NCBI GenBank assembly: GCA_036674765.1
Contig: JARVKI010000012.1
Span: 186,001-250,000, forward strand
Source of the DNA: Seiridium cupressi
Taxonomy: Eukaryota > Ascomycota > Sordariomycetes > Amphisphaeriales > Sporocadaceae
DNA length: 64,000 nucleotides
Reading direction: 5' to 3'
The notes beneath the pieces were generated by a model, which had not been told where the DNA came from, searched no databases, and saw nothing but the letters and a program-made list of their open reading frames with translations. The stretch's first letter is position 1, and each line of letters opens with the position of its first letter. Position numbers and translations under genes: made by a program. Of the stretch, positions 34,673 through 46,705 are shown in pieces.

Positions 34673-37021
34673 GGTGACTGTATATGCCAAATATAGTATC
34701 TAGGTGCGGGGGAACAAACACGAGGCCGAGAAACGAGAGGGTTCAAGGTCAAAGCAGACTCGGGAGGAACGACTCGCACATCTACTCCCAAAACACGTTA
34801 GGAGCACCGTTCACTCGACCACACAACGAAGGAAATGTGTAACTCGCGGATGGGAAGGCGAAGCCCACGTGCAGGTCGGTGAGGAGTAGTATAGGTTATA
34901 CGCTTCTCCGGGGGATCAAGGAAACACGTTATCGGCGGCCCTGGGAAGAATAGGTAACCTGCATACAGGGTCCACACTCGGACATGGAAGGATGACAATA
35001 GTGACACGCTCACATCCACAACCAGCTTGGAGGTTAGTGGAAAGTAGGAACACCACTAGAAGACCGGGCTGGTTGCGTAACTTTGCGTAACTGCCTTACC
35101 CCCTTTGGAGTGAACGCACACGTGAGGTCGACAGGAGCAGATCAGCCTACCTCTCTGCGCCGATAAGGATGCCAGGACGGGCCCGTATCCCCCTACATTA
35201 GGCCTCGTGTTACTTGGCAAAGGTGGTGAGGTTCCCATGTGGACTCGCACGCAAGGCCACAGGACTCACGAGTGCAATACAAGGCAGATGGGAGGGCGGG
35301 CGACTGTGCCATGCTTGGCGCATCTGCAAGGTGGAAGGATGAACTGGAAACTAGACCCAGTCTGGCGTCAAGGACGACTGAAAAGTCCCGCTTGCGGTGG
35401 CTGGCTTTTGTCCAACTGGTTCCAGATGCGTCGGTGTGTTGTCGATGGGACCTCGAGCTTTTGGATAGCCGAGCAGCAGGTGGGAGCAACCAACTCCAAC
35501 TTGTTCCCCAATCTCGCAGCGGGGCTTATCAACTATCGCACCCGTCGACCAGCCGCAGCGGGGTAGAGGCAGCACAGCATCCCTGTCGCGACTGACCGTC
35601 AGCCCGAGTTGGCTTTACACTGTATCCGTGTGAACCTGGTCGGAAATAGGTTGCCGAGTCTGTTCTTGCTCGCACGCTCGGAACCGCGAGGATACGTGGT
35701 TGAGGTCGTGGAAGCTACGACGAGGTATACTCGAATTCAACAGCGGATACTCGTCGCAGACGTGGGGCCAAGTGACGATGTTATCCACAAAGCGTTTGTT
35801 CCGTCGGATTCAAGACTCCATGGCCCCCGTTGTGAGGGTCGGGACCAGTCCTGGAATCGACCTCGGGCAGTCGCCAATCGCCAGGGAAAGGGCCCGGGTG
35901 AAAGTTCTAGCGTCCGGCGTTTCTTCGATAGACCCCGTCCGGAAGGCAGTGCTCCCAAGTAAGTGAGCCTTTTGCATTCCTAGCGCTGATCACACTGCAT
36001 CTAGTGCTGCATCGAAGCCCGAACAAGCGTGAGACGGGCTGCCGGGTGGCCGTGGACTGCTTGCCCGTCACTACGCCGTGCCCCTTACATGAAGCCAAGT
36101 CGATGATCTCAGAATGGGGGCAGGGGGGAGGGCGGAGGGGAGATGTTGAAAACCCTAGGCATACTGTAGTGCTGCACCAGTATATGCACTACATAAAAAG
36201 CTAACAAGACTTTGCGGAAGCAACGGCAATTTTGCGTTTCCCAGAGTTGTGGGGTGTGTAATAGTATCAAGTAATACGGGCAACATGATCATACCATTGT
36301 GAACGTGATAGGTATTCTGCTGCACTGGCACTGCAGTCATGATTGCCAAGCAATTGCGGGAGTGGCTCCCCTTTGTTGCAGAGGCCACCGTTACTGAGTG
36401 TGCGAGATAAGCACTCGACAACTACCGTGGTTAGGACCATTAGCAGCTGCTCGTGGTTCTTTGATCCGGTACGGAGAATTACAGACGGTATGGAGTCATC
36501 TACATACATACAAAAAATTATGACCCACTAATTCCATCGAGTCCACTCCAATCCGGTTTCTGCTTGACTATACGCAATGATGCCCCTCTCATTGCCGGAG
36601 CCGAGCGACTGGGACTAATTGTGTTAGCTAAATCACCGATTTCAGGAACCGGAGATGGCGGGCTGCGGCTAACGGATGGATCGTCAAACGCCAACAAAGA
36701 TGGGACTTCCAATACTGATTTCAAGAATCTGGTCACCCTCCAAATTCAAGACCCAATCAATATTCATCGAGCAAATAACTGCGACTATATTGTACATGAA
36801 GCCAGACGTCTTTTAGATTCCGACCCTGCGTATGTTCATCCCATAGCTATCAACCATTCCTTCAAACAGTATATCGTGACCTCAATCCCAGCCTCCAAGA
36901 GCGTACCGTAACTCCAAAAGCCCATGCCAAATGCCTTCCTCGACATCCGTCATATACATATCCCCCATATACCCAAAAAGGAGATCGTCGTCCATCCTCA
37001 TGACTGCTTACAGCAGTTTTT
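34673..37021. other. 2.3-kb interval without a supported gene
   Basis: Overlapping frames on both strands (for example 35207-35595, 36518-36736 minus, 36564-36911 plus) show no family features. The minus frame 36518-36736 is Ser/Pro-rich and could be a terminal exon, but no partner exon was found. Confidence 0.45.
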
Positions 37022-37630
37022 TCACCATAGCCTCCGCTGATAATACACTGGCGTTTCGCCCTGAGACAATTCCATGATTTCCTCTTTGATACGCCTCCTT
37101 CTTTCGGCTCTACTCATCGGTTGTTCTTCATTCCCTTGCTGCCTGGCATCTTCTTTTGCGCTCTCGGCTGCCGTCTCTTTGCTCCCCTTGCCTTCCTCCT
37201 TTTTCTCCGCCGCGAGCGGCTTCTGGACCACCTCTTCCGGAACCGACGGCCTGATTTCTATCACAAAGTCGCCCTTCTTCTGTTGCATCGCATCCCCGCT
37301 GGGTGCCTCTTGTTCGTCTATGTCTATCACTGTGCCATCTTCTAGTTCTGTCGTCGACTTCTTGAATCGGTCTGGCAGATAAATCCTTGGGCTTGGTCGA
37401 GGATCTGGTCTGATGGCTTTGCGTAGGTCGCGCAAGGTGCGCTGCTGGATTACATAGCCGCTAAGGAAGAGGGCGGTAGTGAAGAGGACAACTGAGATAC
37501 TTTCATGTCAGATATGTTTCTATCACGGCCAATTTCGAAACTCTGTAAACACTGGGAAAGTAGATGGAGGAGACGTACCTATAACGGAAGAAATCGCTAC
37601 GGACACTTGTGAAGAAGTCAACAACACCAT
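37022..37630 (-). CDS. Uncharacterised single-pass membrane protein
   Basis: Exons 37630-37579 and 37491-37022 flank an 87-nt intron (GTACGT donor, CAG acceptor, phase 1), giving 173 residues. The N terminus contains one transmembrane helix of about 22 residues that is created across the exon junction (V-S-V-A-I-S-S-V-I-V-V-L-F). A basic/Pro segment (L-R-D-L-R-K-A-I-R-P-D-P-R-P-S-P-R) and a charged, disordered tail rich in Glu, Lys and Gln follow. The protein ends with a compact block, MSRAERRRRIKEEIMEL, and V-Y-Y-Q-R-R-L-W at the C terminus. The clean helix produced by splicing supports the model. A small organelle-membrane protein with a cytosolic or matrix tail is likely; its function is unknown. 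Confidence 0.75.
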
Positions 37631-38242
37631 TGTTTGTGGATGTGTATATATACAGTAGAAATAACCTTTATGTTGGGATTTATTTCGCAGCAACTGAGCA
37701 GCATTAGTTTTTGAGGGTAGTTTGTTTCTTTGAGCGCGGCGTGGTTCTGCAAATATGAGACTCGATGAGCAGATCGCATGTGACATTTCCTTGTTTGGTC
37801 CCGGTGAATCGGTAACCTGGGGCAACACTGGGCGATGGTACCCGGCGACGGCCCCACAGTCGCCGGCATAATCCTTGACTCCTGAAGCTACAGAACCAGT
37901 AAATAGGTAATCACATCTGAAAAAAAGACCCGGTCCGCTTGATAAACAATCGCACAATTCAATCATTCAGTCGTAGGCCCTCGCCGTTCAGAGAGGGAAT
38001 TATAAGTGCGGATATGCAGTGGCCGGCATGATGGCGGAGGCTAATCCGCCCAACTAGCTCCCGTCACCCCTCAACGTTTACACCGACAGTTTCCATCGCT
38101 CACGCACACTCACGGACAGAGCAATCGTCATTTGATCATTACCCTACAGACAGGCTGATAAGTGCAAACAACGTCTTAGAACAATTCAAATGAGGCGCTC
38201 TAATCTAGCAAAGGGAAAGCGTTGACTATCAAGTGTTTCATG
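37631..38242. other. Intergenic
   Basis: Upstream flank of the small membrane protein gene. No gene or element is recognised before the hairpin that begins at 38243. Confidence 0.5.
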
Positions 38243-38354
38243 TAGACAAAGTAGTTCATCTATAATAAAACAGGCTAAAGAACAGTTGTACAGTAGCACG
38301 AAATGCTGTGATTGTTCCTTAGCCCGTTCCATTATAGATGAACTACTTTGTCTA
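38243..38354. repeat. Long inverted repeat (hairpin), MITE-like or transposon-end relic
   Basis: A perfect 24-bp inverted repeat lies at 38243-38266 and 38331-38354. The pairing continues inward for about 18 more bases with four mismatches, all A in the left arm against G in the equivalent right-arm sequence. The total stem is about 42 bp and the loop about 28 nt. The one-directional transition bias would fit repeat-induced point mutation of one arm. No terminal duplication is obvious. Confidence 0.7.
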
Positions 38355-38399
38355 TCTAAAACCCTAAACAATGATCCTTATAGCGATTACTGGCATGAG

Positions 38400-38830
38400 A
38401 CGTTCGAAGTTCTTGATTCTGTGGACGTGGACAGACTGGACGAGCGGATGCTCTAGGAGCTAGTGGACTCGATCCGACTGGGATTCTGGGTTGGAACTAC
38501 TTCTGACGCGCGTATTTCCATTGCTGGACGCTTTCTCGGTTTCGCCCATGGCCTAGTGAAGCATGGACTCCGGTTTGCAGCCCCCGAGGATGGCGTTTTG
38601 TGTATGGAAGACTTCGTATTTGTTGTGTCCATGATTTCGGCAGGGACCAATTTTCTGTCTATACCGAAATCTTTGCATTCATTGACTTCTTCCAAGCGAA
38701 ACACGACAAAGTGCTTTTCTCGCCTTATGGGAAATCGCTGTCTCAAACATTTATTACTTGCAGACGTTTATTAATGGCATGAAGAAGGAACTAGGAGCAG
38801 CTCAGCGGTACTTTCACCACTCCAGAAAAT
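38400..38830 (+). pseudogene. Coding-like relic next to the hairpin
   Basis: From about 38400 the plus strand reads protein-like sequence (E-V-L-D-S-V-D-V-D-R-L-D-E-R-M-L) up to a TAG. It then stays open from 38463 to 38774 and changes to another frame at about 38640 (Y-T-E-I-F-A-F-I-D-F-F-Q-A-K-H-D-K). One stop and one frameshift suggest a decayed gene. No family is recognised, and chance reading is possible. Confidence 0.3.
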
Positions 38831-40642
38831 GAACTATTTAACATCGGTCCACGACGAAATGGGTCAAGTTGTGACATCAAGGTAAGTGATATTACGGGAC
38901 GTAAAATCCAATTCCATCATATGAAATGAAGGTTTGTACTAAATCCAAGGGACAATTTATGAGGTCAAGTCTAGTAAAAGTATATATATCATATCACTGT
39001 AGCCATCTCAATGAGATACTGCCTAGTCTCGAGCAGGCTGATCGCACATCAGCCCAGGTGGGACTGGCCAGATGGTGCGTCACAGCACAAACTCGAATAT
39101 CATGTACTGTTCAAGGCGATGGATGAGCGAAAGCTTCCGAGCCTGTACTGAGTCAATGCCAGCCGATTCTTAGGTCAATTTGGTCAAAACCATAAGCCTA
39201 GTCGAGTGTCAGATGCTTTTTCCCTTGGTCTGGTGCCTCTCGAGATATCAATTAAGTCTAATGATGTGACATGCTTGGACTTCGATATTAGAGCGAAAGG
39301 AGGTGTTCTCATGAATTATATGCGCATGGATTTTTATTTCTATTTTTATCTTCTTAGTATATCATTTGTAAGCTCTCTTTTCATCATGCGCCTTTCAGAC
39401 TTCCACCTCTGATCAACTTTCCAAATATGCCGATGCCTCCTCGGTTTGTGTCGAATTAATGGCCATCTTCTCGGTCCGGATGACCCTCTCACTTGTAGTG
39501 CTTCGTGGGGTCGCAGGCGGTCATATCCCACTGATGATTAGAAGTTGTGCCAATGGCTGCTTCTGATGGTCTGACGAATTCGAATTTCAGGCAAACATTC
39601 GACCCACTCGCTGTCTTCCTTGTATCTGGATTGATGTGAATTGTATATGAATGAGAGGGTGCCATTGTACTTCTTCTAACACTTGGCTGGATGTTGTTCT
39701 AGTGCTTCGGTGAATCTAACACAGGAACCATCAACGAAGAGCCTGCTGGCGTCGTTGAATTAGAGAATTCAACAGTCAACACGGCTTGTTTCTGTGCCTT
39801 CAGATGAGATGTGGTCTCTTCGTCTGCGTCGTTTTTGAGGAGAGCCATGGTGTTCTATTAGGTTGTTCGCCAATAAGATTTGTTGGCGCTTCTATCGATA
39901 TAGAGTGGCGGGCTTTAGGTTGCTCATGATCGAGAGTCGCTTCGCCAGCGCCCCTGACGTCATTGTCCCTGGTGGCTACAGGAAAACATTTTGGTAGATA
40001 GAAGAGAAAAAGGAGGAAAAGAAAGAGAAAAAAGGAGAAGGAAGAAGATAGAGTAACGGATTTGGGCCAAGAAAAAAGAAACTCGGAATATTGTTATTTC
40101 CTTTTGCTTCGATACCTCTCTCTTCAATCGAGTTCTGGTCTGGAAAAGAAGGAAAAGAATGAGAAATCTCTATACAGTGAATAAAGCACATAGGGACGTT
40201 AGTGCGGGTAGTCGCCTTTGTGAGTCGTCGGCAATTACACAAGAACCGGAGAGGAGATGACATTGATAAAAATATATGATCGAGCTGGACCCGGGGCTGC
40301 GCTCAAATGGAACCAACAGCGAATGGGTGATTATTCTATTCGCGTGACGCGCCTTCCAGGCTTTTTGGCTGCCTTGGACAATCCAACAATCCGCAAATGA
40401 TTGAAGCTCGAACAGCACTCCAACCCTCTCAAAAGAAGAACTCAGAGACCTGAGGTCCCGGAACCTTCCATTATCATCCTCCCAGCAGCATCATTTCGGC
40501 TCTTGATGGCAGTATACTAATATTACATCCACATCCAACCGCTGCTCGACGCTCTTGGGAGGCGTTTCGACCGGGTTGCGCGCTTCTTCCTGTCAGGCTG
40601 TTGTATTCCAACGCGTTTGGGCGCGTCTTGAAGCCGTTCAAA
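38831..40642. other. Spacer upstream of REC8 with a polypurine tract
   Basis: No gene is firmly supported. Protein-like readings on the minus strand at about 39350-39850 occur in more than one frame and are interrupted by stops. A 49-nt pure purine run lies at 40000-40048. The REC8 promoter and leader occupy the right end. Confidence 0.45.
40000..40048 (+). repeat. 49-nt polypurine tract
   Basis: An uninterrupted A/G run, mainly GAAAA and GGAA words, about 600 bp before the REC8 start. Such tracts can form triplex DNA or lie in nucleosome-poor promoters. Confidence 0.8.
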
Positions 40643-42797
40643 ATGTTCTACAGTCACGAAAGTATGTATTTTGAACCCTTCACTTTTCGATTCTCTTGCT
40701 GACTATATCTAGTCCTCAACAGTCGTCAGTATGGCGTTGCCACCATCTGGTAAGATCACTTCTGAGCTGGAGCGCGTCCCGTCCAACTACCATAAAGAGA
40801 CACTCAGTCGCGCGAGAGCTGACACACAGTTTCTAGGCTTGTGGCAACGATTGGAAACAAATTCAATGTAAAACGTGTTGGGAAGAAGGCCATACAAGAG
40901 GTCGACGTGGCGAGAGCATGCGAAAAAATCATCGAGCCGGGTGCTCCAATCGCGCTGCGTTTGCAGGGAAGCTTGCTCTACGGCGTGTCCAAGGTCTATG
41001 AGCAGAAGTGTCACTATATGCTCACTGACGTGCAGAAAATCCAGGGGCATATGATGACATTCCTGAGACAATTCGGTGCCAATCAGCTGGATCCTGCAGA
41101 AGTCAGAGCGCGGCAAGTATCAACGCAAGATTGAAAAATCACACGACCTAGATACTAACTGTGCTCTTGCCAGACCAGAAAACCTCATGATCATGGACGA
41201 TCCCGACTTCTTCCCCGACGGAAATATCTTGCCCGATCCTACAGCAGACATGTTTGTTCTCAGTCAGCAGAGCAATAAGACCTCGTCGCAAATGTCACCA
41301 TACTCACTCCAGTCTGGTGCAAGCTCTTCTGGTAACGAGCAGTTCCCCATCCAGATCGAGCTTCGGGAATCTAGCATTTCTGAAGCTCAAGCCTCCCACC
41401 ACGGCCTGAAAGGGCTTTCTTCAGCGCACAGGCCGATAGCAATGGGTAACCAGGATGACCCGTTCGGCGAGGAATTGGAAGGACCTATGGACTTCGGTAT
41501 CCAAATCGACGAGTTCGGCAACATTGTTGAGTCTGCAGAACCTGGTCCAATCATCTTTGACGATCCTGATTTTCCTGCCGTACCTGACATTGAACGTCCG
41601 GAGGGTGTAGCTGCCCGAGAGCAGCCACATATGGACGAGCAACCACTGCCAGATGCTGAAGCATTACCCGCACGTCGAGATCAAGAGAACCCTGACGCCT
41701 CCGTCGTCGGAGAGCAGAGTGAGCGACCTGCTCCTGCTCAACGTCAGAGAAAGCGCAAGATGATTATCGCAGACAAGGATATCGAGATATCCAGGAATGT
41801 CATGCGCGATTGGCAAACAGAATATCTAAACAACTGCGCTACAAAACATACTCACACAGTCTCTACAACCCAGGCCAAAAAGAACGCAATTCACCTCACG
41901 TTCGGTTTAGGAATTGGAAATATTGGTCAAAGCCTTGACATCCCAGGCATGATCCATCCCCTTGCGGTAGACTTCACCGGTGATTCGTTGTTCACTGCTT
42001 ACACCGGGCTTGGAATGCAAGAAAAGAAGACGCGCAAGCGCGTGCGATCCGCAGCGGAGCCTGTTGGGGATGACGGGGAGGAACGACGAGTCCGACCCAG
42101 GCTTGAGGAAGATGGTCAGCAACAAGGGCGCGGCTTGGATGTGGACGACTTATTTCAATTCGGCCTGCAGGAAAGTCCTCCTGAGATCGGCCGAGAAGCT
42201 CAATCGGCTTTAGATGACCACCCATCTTCTGCCATGCCCTGGAACCGTGGCTCATCACTAATGCCAGGTTCGTCAGTTCAAAAAGGTGGTTCAGTTCAGG
42301 CCGGCCGTGAGCAGTCAAGCCCTCTCCGGGGACGCGGCGATGTTCAAGATATAGTCCGCTACAGCTCTGATGCCGACATGGGCTTCATTGACTTTGGAAT
42401 CGGTGGGCCACAATCAGCCGATTCGTCCTTCGACGGCATGCCGATCCCTGAGTTGCCTGAGGAGGCTCCCGCAGAAGAGGTGTCAGCAGAAGTCGAGAAC
42501 CAATACACGAGAGAAGCTCTTGATCGCGAAGGCAACAATTTTCTGGGCTACATTGACCAGACTGTACGCGAGAACGGCGAGCGGCGGCATGACGAGGATT
42601 TCGAGCAGCAGCGCAAATGGATCTCCTTTGATGATGTTTTCGTCCTTAGCACAACCGATCGCGCCACCGCTGCACAAGCATTCTACCATGTGCTGACGCT
42701 GGTCACCAAGGGTCAAATGGTGGTGGAGCAAGATGGTGAGGGAAAGGTCCCATTTGGAGGCATCCACGTGGGCCTGAAATTGCCTCCTGGTGCATAG
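40643..42797 (+). CDS. REC8: Meiotic cohesin kleisin Rec8
   Basis: This gene encodes the alpha-kleisin that closes the cohesin ring on meiotic chromosomes in the nucleus. It has four exons: 40643-40661, 40713-40749, 40837-41112 and 41174-42797, giving 651 residues. The N-terminal Rad21/Rec8 domain begins MFYSHEIL and contains the G-V-A-T-I-W-L-V-A-T and A-L-R-L-Q-G-S-L-L-Y-G-V-S family blocks. The C-terminal winged helix ends F-G-G-I-H-V-G-L-K-L-P-P. The middle is acidic and disordered, with I-S-R-N-V-M-R-D-W-Q and P-P-E-I-G-R-E-A landmarks. Introns 1 and 2 are GT-AG. Intron 3 (41113-41173) requires a GC donor (GCAAGT) with a TACTAAC branch and CAG acceptor; the GT at 41117 would put the next exon out of frame. 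Rec8 is preferred over Rad21 because of length and overall pattern. Confidence 0.88.
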
Positions 42798-43365
42798 AGA
42801 AAGTGGACAAGGCGCGGGTTATGAAGTGGTCATGTGGTGGCTGGGTTGGATGGAGTTCTTTCAGTTTCCTTTCCCAGGTTCATCTCATCCTTGAGATAGA
42901 TGATTCCTTTAGTGTTATACCCCTGTTTATCTTCCGTGATATCATTCAGGGCTACCTTCTGGTTTTCAGACGAGACTGGACGGAAACGGTGTTCATTGGC
43001 GTTTATATGAAAATTCTCGAGATTTCGGTGGGCGATGGCTTCCCGGCCGCCCTCGAAAGACATCTTGGATCGGAATGATTCAGTCCGGGGACCAGGATCA
43101 ATATGAGGGCTTGGTGAATATGGGAATTCCGAAACCAAGTCGAGTGCTTCGGAGATATAAGGGGATACAGTGATCACTGCATTTGGAAGGCTGCTATGGG
43201 CTGGATATGAAAATAGATGTCACTTCACAAGAGAGTGCGTATCACGAGTTACATCTACCAGAGTTCTTGCTGGAAATACTCGCATATAGATCAACCAAGG
43301 CATTAGCGCACCTTCTCATTGACTACGTGCCACTTGTATGAACCAGTCAACCTCGAATAGGGTCA
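42798..43365. other. Intergenic between convergent REC8 and MRS6
   Basis: Only 3' regions are expected here. A frame at 42830-43177 (minus) has no family features. Confidence 0.55.
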
Positions 43366-45161
43366 TCACTCATATACATCGTCGTCGTGAGCATCGGCTC
43401 CTTCTCTGTCCTCAAATATCATGTACTCATCCTCTCGTGTGTCGTCACCCATTGCTACTTTCCAGGCCTCTAAGACGGCGTCGAGATCCGTGTCGGCGAG
43501 CGCAAGCCCAAGAGGAAGAGATGGAAAGGAGAATTTCGGCACTGAGCCTATCATCTCCATCGATGTTGTTCTTGGACTAACCGTTTGCTCGTAATACAGT
43601 TGGTACAGGCTGATGGGCGTCTCCGACTCTCCGGGTTGGGCTAGCAAAAGCTTAAGTGCTTTCTCCAGTCTCTCCTTAGAACCAGGCGAGGCCAATGTTG
43701 TGAGGTAGATGGCAGCTATAGCGAAATCTTGGTTAGCACTGCAGCCAAAGATTTTGCTACAGCTTGAGAAAACGTAGGTGTGGTGGTGTATATCAGGTTG
43801 TCAGAGGTTGGTGATCGTCAAAGCAAAGCTCAGACATGGTATAAGTATTCGTTTCCTTTGTTTCATCATAACACCACGATTGCTGGAGAAAGACCGGAAG
43901 AGATTGACTTACTTTGACCAACAGGACATTCACCTGTCTCGCTTGAGTGTGCCATGGCATAAATCGGAAGATTAACCGCGGACGCTGATGAGGATGTACT
44001 GTCGGCTGGGAAGGCGACCACAGCAACAGTAGGCGTCGGGGCGCCTTCAACCATAACCTCAAATAATGACTTTAAAGGGGAATTGACCACGGCGGTGAGC
44101 CTACTGATTGCTCCGCCATCTGTCGAGGCATCCTGCGCTGAAAAAAGTGTACGAGCTTGTACGGAGATTCCGTTTGACAAGTCAAGGTTGATTTTGTCCT
44201 CGGCGCTGGTAGTCCCGATTCTCATGCCGGTATCGAGCATGTAGATTCCACCTCCTACAGCTCCCGCGCGGCAAGCAACTTGTGCCACTTCAGAAAGACC
44301 ACCCCACTTTGGGTAAACAGCGCAGAAGCCGGGCCCAAAAACACCCATCGATGTGAGATGGCGACTGATGGCGGCTAGCCCATCCTTGGCAGTGATCTTC
44401 CCATCTAGTGTCAGTGTCAGTGCGAGGATATATTTACGCAAGTCATCGTCCAGTTTGTATTGTTCGGCCAGGAAGTCCGAGAGAGGCCTATCAGCATGGG
44501 GCCGCCAGGAGTCCCTTTGCTCATCGGAATCATAATCGATGACGAACTTCAGAAACTTCATCAAAGACCGCTTGGCTTTGGCAGGTATCGAAGAATTCGA
44601 AAACACGTCCTCACGGCTGCTCGGTATGCGGGTTACCTTTGCGGCGGCTTCACCCTTGGCTGGTTCATAGACGAAGAAGGAGCCTACTGCCAGGAAGTCC
44701 ACCTGCCGGTACGCTCGTGATGACACCAGCTGGGACAGCAGCTTGGATCTTGTGTGGATGATTTGCGGGGCCAGGGCGAGCGAATATGCTCGGGCATAGG
44801 CCAAACCGTTTGCCTCGGCCTCGGGGTGTTTCCAGACCGTGGCATTCCTGAAGACGACGTCCCGTGGCGTGGCTCCGTCCTCAGCGGCAGTTATATCTGC
44901 ATGTGTGGCTGCAAACCCATGTGCTTCTTGAAGGCTCAAGGCGGCTTCATGTTGGCCATAATAGTCATTGGGGTCGAGGTGCAGAATGCGCTTGTTGGAC
45001 CTTGACAAGGCTCTTCATCAAAAACCACGGCTAAGTCAGTCAGATTGATTTCCTCCGAGTGCCGATGACAGGGGACCCAAAGCTTACAGTGCAAGAAGTG
45101 ACTGCTGCAGACCCGTGCCGCAGATCACAACGTCCCAAGGCTCGTCGCCGAGAGATTCCAT
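43366..45161 (-). CDS. MRS6: Rab escort protein (Rab geranylgeranyltransferase component A)
   Basis: This protein presents newly made Rab GTPases to the prenylating enzyme and delivers them to membranes. It has three exons: 45161-45088, 45012-43913 and 43715-43366, giving 507 residues. The first exon carries the GDI/REP nucleotide-like motif (W-D-V-V-I-C-G-T-G-L-Q-Q-S). The junction at 45012 restores L-A-L-S-R-S before K-R-I-L-H-L-D-P-N-D-Y-Y-G, the diagnostic GDI/REP signature. The AG at 45013 (AAG) is used because the alternatives break the frame. Intron 2 is unusually long for the window (197 nt). G-P-G-F-C-A-V-Y-P-K-W-G-G-L and a late F-x-x-S-L-P-L-G block also match the family. The tail is acidic (D-D-D-V-Y-E). 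Confidence 0.93.
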
Positions 45162-45778
45162 GGCGGCAGTGATATTTTGGATCTCGCCAGCAGAGACGAT
45201 GAGGTGCCCTGTACGCAGGCAGAGCGAAGATGCCCGCCGCCGTCTCCAACGCTGCCTGTGCTTTCTAAGCTTGGATTCCCATGCAACCCCACGCCACCGG
45301 TGCCATGGTCGGAACAACCTAGCGCCGCTGAAAGCCCCGCCGGCCACACGCACTGAAGGGCGGCCGCCAAATCTCGGTGCAGATTTCTCTTCCTTCTTTT
45401 ACACCACCCGCTCAACCACTCCTGCTTTCCGCTGCCTTCACTACAGCACTGCCGGCGATAGAGTGCCTTTCATTAGGCTGCTCACCTTAAATGGGCGGCA
45501 GAGCGAATTGTCGTCCCGTATCTACTATCCTAGATTCTCAAGCCTGATAGGATGGTTCGAAGGGTTTGATATATGCTTTTGCCTGATCATTTGCTGTTGC
45601 TAGCGTGTATGTATATTGATTATAACTGTATTACTATACGACAAGTTGAATCCCAATAGGTCAAGCTGACCAGAAAACCCCGAATGTTCGAAGTCTTAAA
45701 TTCCCTCGGTCTACATCAAATCCATAAAAATGCTAATACACCCACCCTTACCACCTCGCAACTGGACCCTCGTTATCG
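45162..45778. other. Promoter side of MRS6 and 3' flank of the membrane-protein gene
   Basis: No gene supported. The open frame at 45115-45603 is antisense to the MRS6 start and runs into non-coding sequence. Confidence 0.5.
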
Positions 45779-46501
45779 TTAAATAATGCGCGTAGCCGAC
45801 TGCGCATACTGATTGGCCCTGACATATTCTTCCTGGCTCATGTCGCTGTGCAGCCAGCACCAATTGTTGTCTGTCCCTTGCACGCCCGCGTTGATCCACA
45901 CAGCCCCCATACATATACTCGACTGGGCACAGGACGCCACACAGTCGTCCATGGAGTATGCGATGTGGTGTGAGAGATCCGAGCCATCGTGTGCTAGGCC
46001 ACATTCGCGCTCGAACTTGGCTTTCGTTGTCGGATCCGTGTATATAGTACCGTTTGCGCCCGGGCAGGGTGGCATACCAGTCAGTGTAGGGGTTGGCATG
46101 ACACCTGCCGAGGCTGTCGTAGCTGAAGGATCGGTCGTCGCAGTAGGTGATGAGGGACTCGACGTTGGACTATATGGCACAGTATATGTTAACGATCCAA
46201 ATTCGTTTTCCCCTTCTGAGAAGGCACGGCCGCTGGCCTTAACTTACCTGGAGTCAGATGCCCGCGCTCTCAACGTCAATCCAAGAACCACTCCTAGAAC
46301 AATTGCCAAAGCTATCAATACTGCGCTCAGGAGGACCCAGAAAAATGTTTGCCTACGCAGCCCCCATATCTTCTGCGTCCCAAAGACTCGGTTCCAAATC
46401 ATCCCCTTACGCGTTACGAGAATCTTCTCTGCTGTTTCTGGTTGTACGACCTCCAAGCCTGCCTCTGGAGGATGCCATTCAGGAGCCACAGACTGTGCCA
46501 T
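45779..46501 (-). CDS. Type II membrane protein with Cys-rich extracellular domain (PAN/apple-like)
   Basis: Exons 46501-46248 and 46169-45779 flank a 78-nt intron (GTAAGT, branch GTTAACA, acceptor TAG; phase 2), giving 214 residues. The cytosolic N terminus contains P-E-W-H-P-P-E-A-G-L-E-V and basic residues before one transmembrane helix (about 60-82, V-L-L-S-A-V-L-I-A-L-A-I-V-L-G). A Ser/Thr/Pro stalk follows, then a domain with about seven Cys (M-D-D-C-V-A-S-C-A-Q-S-S-I-C-M-G and N-W-C-W-L). The size and Cys spacing recall small PAN/apple domains found in fungal surface proteins; this is a fold-level guess. The topology (N-in, C-out) follows from the positive residues before the helix. 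Confidence 0.75.
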
Positions 46502-46705
46502 GATTGTGTCAGTGCAGATTTCCATTGATGTTATAGTTGGGAGGGAAGGAGTAGAACAACATTTCAAAATATGCCCGCACCCTCTGAACATGGCCCGTGT
46601 CTTAGACTTACTATACCATTGTCAACATGGACAAAGAGGGGGCAAATCGCTATTGGTGGTTGCCCTATACCGAAAAGAAAGAGAAAGTTGAGGACACGGA
46701 AAGGT

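Noticed and set aside
36518..36911. Opposed open frames on both strands
   Set aside because: Neither has partner exons or family features.
39346..39850. Protein-like readings on the minus strand near the REC8 promoter
   Set aside because: All three frames look partly plausible and each is cut by stops, which is what chance reading gives.
45813..46691. 292-codon plus-strand frame
   Set aside because: Antisense to the type II membrane protein gene, whose splice sites, helix and Cys domain are coherent.
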